DNA of 64,000 nucleotides from [Bacteroides] pectinophilus (GTDB lineage Bacteria > Bacillota > Clostridia > Lachnospirales > Lachnospiraceae). The stretch is taken from assembly GCA_025146925.1 (NCBI GenBank), contig CP102260.1, positions 759,001-823,000 of the forward strand, in the 5' to 3' direction. This document shows, piece after piece, positions 61,763 to 64,000 of this stretch (its first letter is position 1; every line of letters begins with the position of its first letter). A program made the translations under genes and the position numbers. The notes below the pieces were generated by a model. The model was not told where the DNA came from. It ran no database searches and saw nothing but the letters and a program-made list of their open reading frames with translations.

Positions 61763-62614
61763 TTATACTGCATATTTCTCACGGTATTGTTTCGGTGTAA
61801 GATAACTGAGCGCATAAGCAGGGCGCTCCTCATTGAAAAATTTTATATATTCATTCACTTCTTCGTAAACTGGTCGTTCACCTGTGACATGAAAATCCAT
61901 AAATAATTCTGCTTTGATCCATCCGTTGATAGATTCCATCGCACTATTATCAGTAGGTGTTCCAGCTCTGGACATGGATCTTACCACATACATAGGAAGA
62001 AGATCATTGTATGCCTTTGAAGCATAGACGGATCCTTGATCTGAATGAAGAATCATTTGGTATTCTGGATGCTGCTTCTTTATTTCAAGGAGATTTTCCA
62101 GACCACTTATATAAGTCATTCGATCACCACGTTTTGATGATAGAGAATGACTTAGGATTTCATTATTCCAAAGATCCATATATAAGGTAAGTTCATAATA
62201 GATACCTTTTACCCAAAATGCAGTCATATCACTTACAATACATTGAAGTGGACCATCAATCTGAATCTCTGACATAAGAAGATTTGGAAAAATCTTAAAC
62301 GGAGCACCAGGTTTCTTGTATTTATAATGTTTAGCTTTACTCTTTATACCAGCAGACTTGCAACATTTATGTGCATAAGGAGCAGACATCTCTATTCCTT
62401 TATCCAGACGAATTTTAGCATTTAACCATCTGTATCCATGAGATGGATATTTTAAATGGTATTCCTGGAATAACTGGATATTTTCAATCAATGCCCTTGT
62501 TCTTGGAGCTGGATTGCTGAGCATCTTCTTCCAATAATAGAAGCTGCTTCTATTGATGCCCATAGCATCACAAAGAAGATTGACCGGAAACTTTCCTGAG
62601 AGTTCCAAAATCAC
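61763..62614 (-). CDS. IS3 transposase OrfB (integrase core)
   Basis: 283 residues with an HTH start (FPVNLLCDAMGINRSSFYYW) and the rve DDE core: CIVSDMTAFWV (first D), MILHSDQGSVYASKAY (second D), TDNSAMESINGWIKAELFMD (E). Starts in an ATGA overlap with OrfA. Full length and intact, so the insertion may be mobile. Confidence 0.9.
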   Translation of the reverse strand: MILELSGKFPVNLLCDAMGINRSSFYYWKKMLSNPAPRTRALIENIQLFQEYHLKYPSHGYRWLNAKIRLDKGIEMSAPYAHKCCKSAGIKSKAKHYKYKKPGAPFKIFPNLLMSEIQIDGPLQCIVSDMTAFWVKGIYYELTLYMDLWNNEILSHSLSSKRGDRMTYISGLENLLEIKKQHPEYQMILHSDQGSVYASKAYNDLLPMYVVRSMSRAGTPTDNSAMESINGWIKAELFMDFHVTGERPVYEEVNEYIKFFNEERPAYALSYLTPKQYREKYAV

Positions 62615-62979
62615 TTGATATTCTTGCTGCTGTAATGAATTACCGAACCATCCCCCTTCACTTCGTAACCTTTTTTTAATCGTGCCTCTGTGATACGTGC
62701 CTGGATAAGCGCTTGAATTAATTCTTCCTTTGTCATAGCTTCATATGATTCAAAATCAGGTTGTTTTGCTTCGATTGTTTGTGGAGTTTTGGAAACATAC
62801 GTTGTTCTTTTCCTTCCGACATTTTTAGGTGGAAGATGGTTGGTATCTCGATATAGCCACATATAATTGCGAGCCGTATTGTCATTGATACCATACTCCT
62901 CAGCTGCTTGAAATCTTGTTAGTTCGCCTTCATAAATACGGCGCCCAATGTCCAACCGTTGTTCTAAAGTGTATTTCAT
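62611..62979 (-). CDS. IS3 transposase OrfA (DNA-binding)
   Basis: 122 residues from ATG 62979 behind AGGAGGGTTACC; the frame is open further upstream without a site. HTH: LEQRLDIGRRIYEGELTRFQ then AAEEYGINDNTARNYMW. The C-terminal helix (KEELIQALIQARITEARLKK) is the leucine-rich part for contact with OrfB. Overlaps OrfB by four bases. Confidence 0.88.
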   Translation of the reverse strand: MKYTLEQRLDIGRRIYEGELTRFQAAEEYGINDNTARNYMWLYRDTNHLPPKNVGRKRTTYVSKTPQTIEAKQPDFESYEAMTKEELIQALIQARITEARLKKGYEVKGDGSVIHYSSKNIK

Positions 62980-63123
62980 GGTAACCCTCCTGTTAAATAC
63001 GAAATCAATTAAGACTAAATATGAGAATTCCTTGTTTGAATTATAACTCATTTATGTCTAGAAATTGACCCCTCTGTGTCCAAAATTAGTTTACCACTTC
63101 ACCGGACTGAAGTAAAAATAAAA

Positions 63124-63208
63124 GTGGGGGCAGAAAGCGCCCCCAAAATAACAAAATGGGGGCAGAAAGCGCCCCCAAAGTAGCAAAGTGGGGGCAAAAA
63201 GCGCCCCC
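63124..63208. repeat. 32-bp-period hairpin array, right three copies
   Basis: Copies at 63124-63144, 63156-63176 and 63188-63208, again with a 32-bp period and the same GGGGGC/GCCCCC stem; linkers AAAATAACAAA and AAAGTAGCAAA. The second copy starts with A in place of G. Continues the array cut by the IS3 element. Confidence 0.88.
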
Positions 63209-63230
63209 ACTTTCATAAACAGAGGGTTTT

Positions 63231-63291
63231 AGGGAGATTTTCTCCCTAACTAGATGGCATTAGGACAGAGATGTCTCTAATGCGTATCTAG
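63231..63291. other. Two hairpins before the 173-residue gene
   Basis: AGGGAGATTTTCTCCCT (63231-63247), then CTAGATGGCATTAG pairs with CTAATGCGTATCTAG (63250-63291). They lie between the hairpin array and the next gene in 63209-63370. Could be an origin of transfer or an operator; no nick site recognised. Confidence 0.5.
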
Positions 63292-63370
63292 CCGTAAACC
63301 TAAGAGATTCAGACAGGCGTGTGGGTGGAAGAGATATACAAAACACGGATAAGGGAGGTGCAGGAAAGCA

Positions 63371-63892
63371 ATGGATAAAGAACTTACAATAATCGCAGAA
63401 CCAGAGGAACTTATTGCCTGGGCAGACACATTTGATATCTTACTAAACCCTTCGATAGAAGATGCTGCAATTCTGCTTAACTATATGGAAGGACATGATT
63501 ATGCCATTGGCATAGATTCAGATGGGAAGATGTACAGGCAGGATGTAGCTGAGGAGAATGGTGAAATTGAACCATACCCGATAGATGATGTTATAGATAT
63601 TGTCTGTGAATGGAACTATGAACTGATACTTGATGCGGAAGCACACAGGAGTGATCCAAAGGATTTTAACGATTATAACGAGTATCAGAGCAAGTATGAA
63701 AGTCTGAAAGCAGATGAAAAGAGACTGGACAGATTGTTTGATAAAACCAGTTATGGTAAGGAACTTATAGAAGTTGCTACAGAGCTTGCAGACAGGGTTA
63801 TTGCCCAGCTGGGTAATAAAGAACTGGAAAAAGTTGCTGTAACAGTAGCAGAAGGAGTAAGAGAATACAGTACGGGTAAGAGAGGAAGGTGA
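63371..63892 (+). CDS. Unknown element protein, 173 residues
   Basis: Start behind GGGAGGTGCAGGAAAGCA. Acidic, with WADTFDILLNPSIEDAAILL, the EGHDYAIGIDSDGKMYRQD segment and a helical C-terminus. No family recognised. It lies directly before a MobC-like gene, so a mobilisation or anti-restriction function is possible but not shown. Confidence 0.65.
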   Translation: MDKELTIIAEPEELIAWADTFDILLNPSIEDAAILLNYMEGHDYAIGIDSDGKMYRQDVAEENGEIEPYPIDDVIDIVCEWNYELILDAEAHRSDPKDFNDYNEYQSKYESLKADEKRLDRLFDKTSYGKELIEVATELADRVIAQLGNKELEKVAVTVAEGVREYSTGKRGR

Positions 63893-63896
63893 TTCT

Positions 63897-64000
63897 ATGG
63901 CTGATAAAGTTCATTGTATAAGGAAAACACTAAGACTTATGCCACAGGAAGCGAAGGTACTTTCTGATAAGGCAAAGGCAAATGGAATGAATGAAGCCGA
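63897..64000 (+). CDS. mobC: MobC-like mobilisation protein (5' part)
   Basis: Begins ATG 63897 behind AGAGGAAGGTGATTCT and runs off the window after 34 residues: DKVHCIRKTLRLMPQEAKVL then SDKAKANGMNEA. This resembles the ribbon-helix-helix start of MobC-type relaxosome proteins, which help the relaxase open the transfer origin. Fragment only, so the call is moderate. Confidence 0.55.
   Translation, partial: MADKVHCIRKTLRLMPQEAKVLSDKAKANGMNEA

Larger units (their letters stand above)
61621..63101. mobile_element. IS3-family (IS150-like) insertion with CCGG duplication
   Basis: Ends TGCACTAGTCAACATATTTT then GGACACA on the left and its imperfect inverse TGTGTCCAAAATTAGTTTAC then CACTTCA on the right. 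The 4-bp target duplication CCGG flanks it (61617-61620, 63102-63105). Length 1481 bp with two reverse-strand genes. It split the hairpin array; removing it restores a run of six hairpins around a short spacer. Confidence 0.85.

Noticed and set aside
61511-63208. CRISPR array
   Set aside because: The repeats are 21-base hairpins with 11-base linkers that are nearly alike; there are no unique spacers of usual length and no cas genes.

Overview
The window looks like a chromosome segment of a gut Lachnospiraceae bacterium (Clostridia, Firmicutes). This rests on the AT-rich sequence, AGGAGG-type ribosome sites, a T-box leader, and the families seen: Opp transporter, iron-dependent alcohol dehydrogenase, AEC carriers, DUF5688 and DUF3991 proteins of clostridial conjugative elements, and SpaA-repeat adhesins. 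The species cannot be fixed from this sequence. No rRNA or tRNA gene was recognised.

Positions 1-22600 are ordinary core genome. An oligopeptide ABC transporter operon (partial binding protein, two permeases, two ATPases) is followed by an iron-dependent alcohol dehydrogenase, a class III aminotransferase and an AEC carrier. A reverse-strand group follows: type I asparaginase, NhaC antiporter, PutP-type symporter and a second AEC carrier. Next come a DUF2339-like membrane protein, a small HExxH protein, an ankyrin membrane protein, a T-box-controlled CstA permease, a Ca2+/Na+ antiporter behind a probable yybP-ykoY (Mn2+) riboswitch, and L-lactate dehydrogenase. Together these suggest peptide and amino-acid uptake and fermentation with cation homeostasis.

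Positions 22600-29800 hold a signalling cluster: a chemoreceptor, a PAS-degenerate GGDEF-EAL protein, a flavodoxin, a membrane GGDEF cyclase, and a 5'-truncated HD-GYP-like gene in frame with the cyclase stop codon.

Positions 30200-49021 are a composite mobile/defence island. Element A (about 30.2-38.1 kb) is a decayed conjugative element (DUF3847, a MobL start joined to a TopB end, an LtrC/SNF2 start, an IstA start). It carries a helicase-nuclease fusion and an AbiH gene with an unknown partner. Element B (38.1-49.0 kb) lies between near-identical 35-bp copies of the start of a low-molecular-weight tyrosine phosphatase gene, apparently the attachment target. It carries an HTH regulator, a C5 methyltransferase, an Eco47II/Sau96I-like endonuclease, a TIR / three-TM / TIR gene set whose first gene is frameshifted in an A7 run, IS256 and IS30 copies, a broken tyrosine integrase, and a 456-residue orphan gene in the slot between integrase and attachment site. 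Both elements keep the same right-end layout: integrase-end terminator, variable cargo, conserved stretch, attachment core.

Positions 49022-64000 are the left part of a larger conjugative or mobilisable element C that runs off the window. It contains an XRE repressor facing a perfect consensus promoter with a palindromic operator, ParM/ParR-like partition genes, several very small proteins, a lipoprotein, a 1792-residue LPXTG adhesin with about 13 SpaA-like modules, DUF5688, RadC/JAMM and DUF3991-Toprim proteins, a six-copy hairpin array with a 32-bp period split by an IS3-family insertion, and the start of a MobC-like gene.
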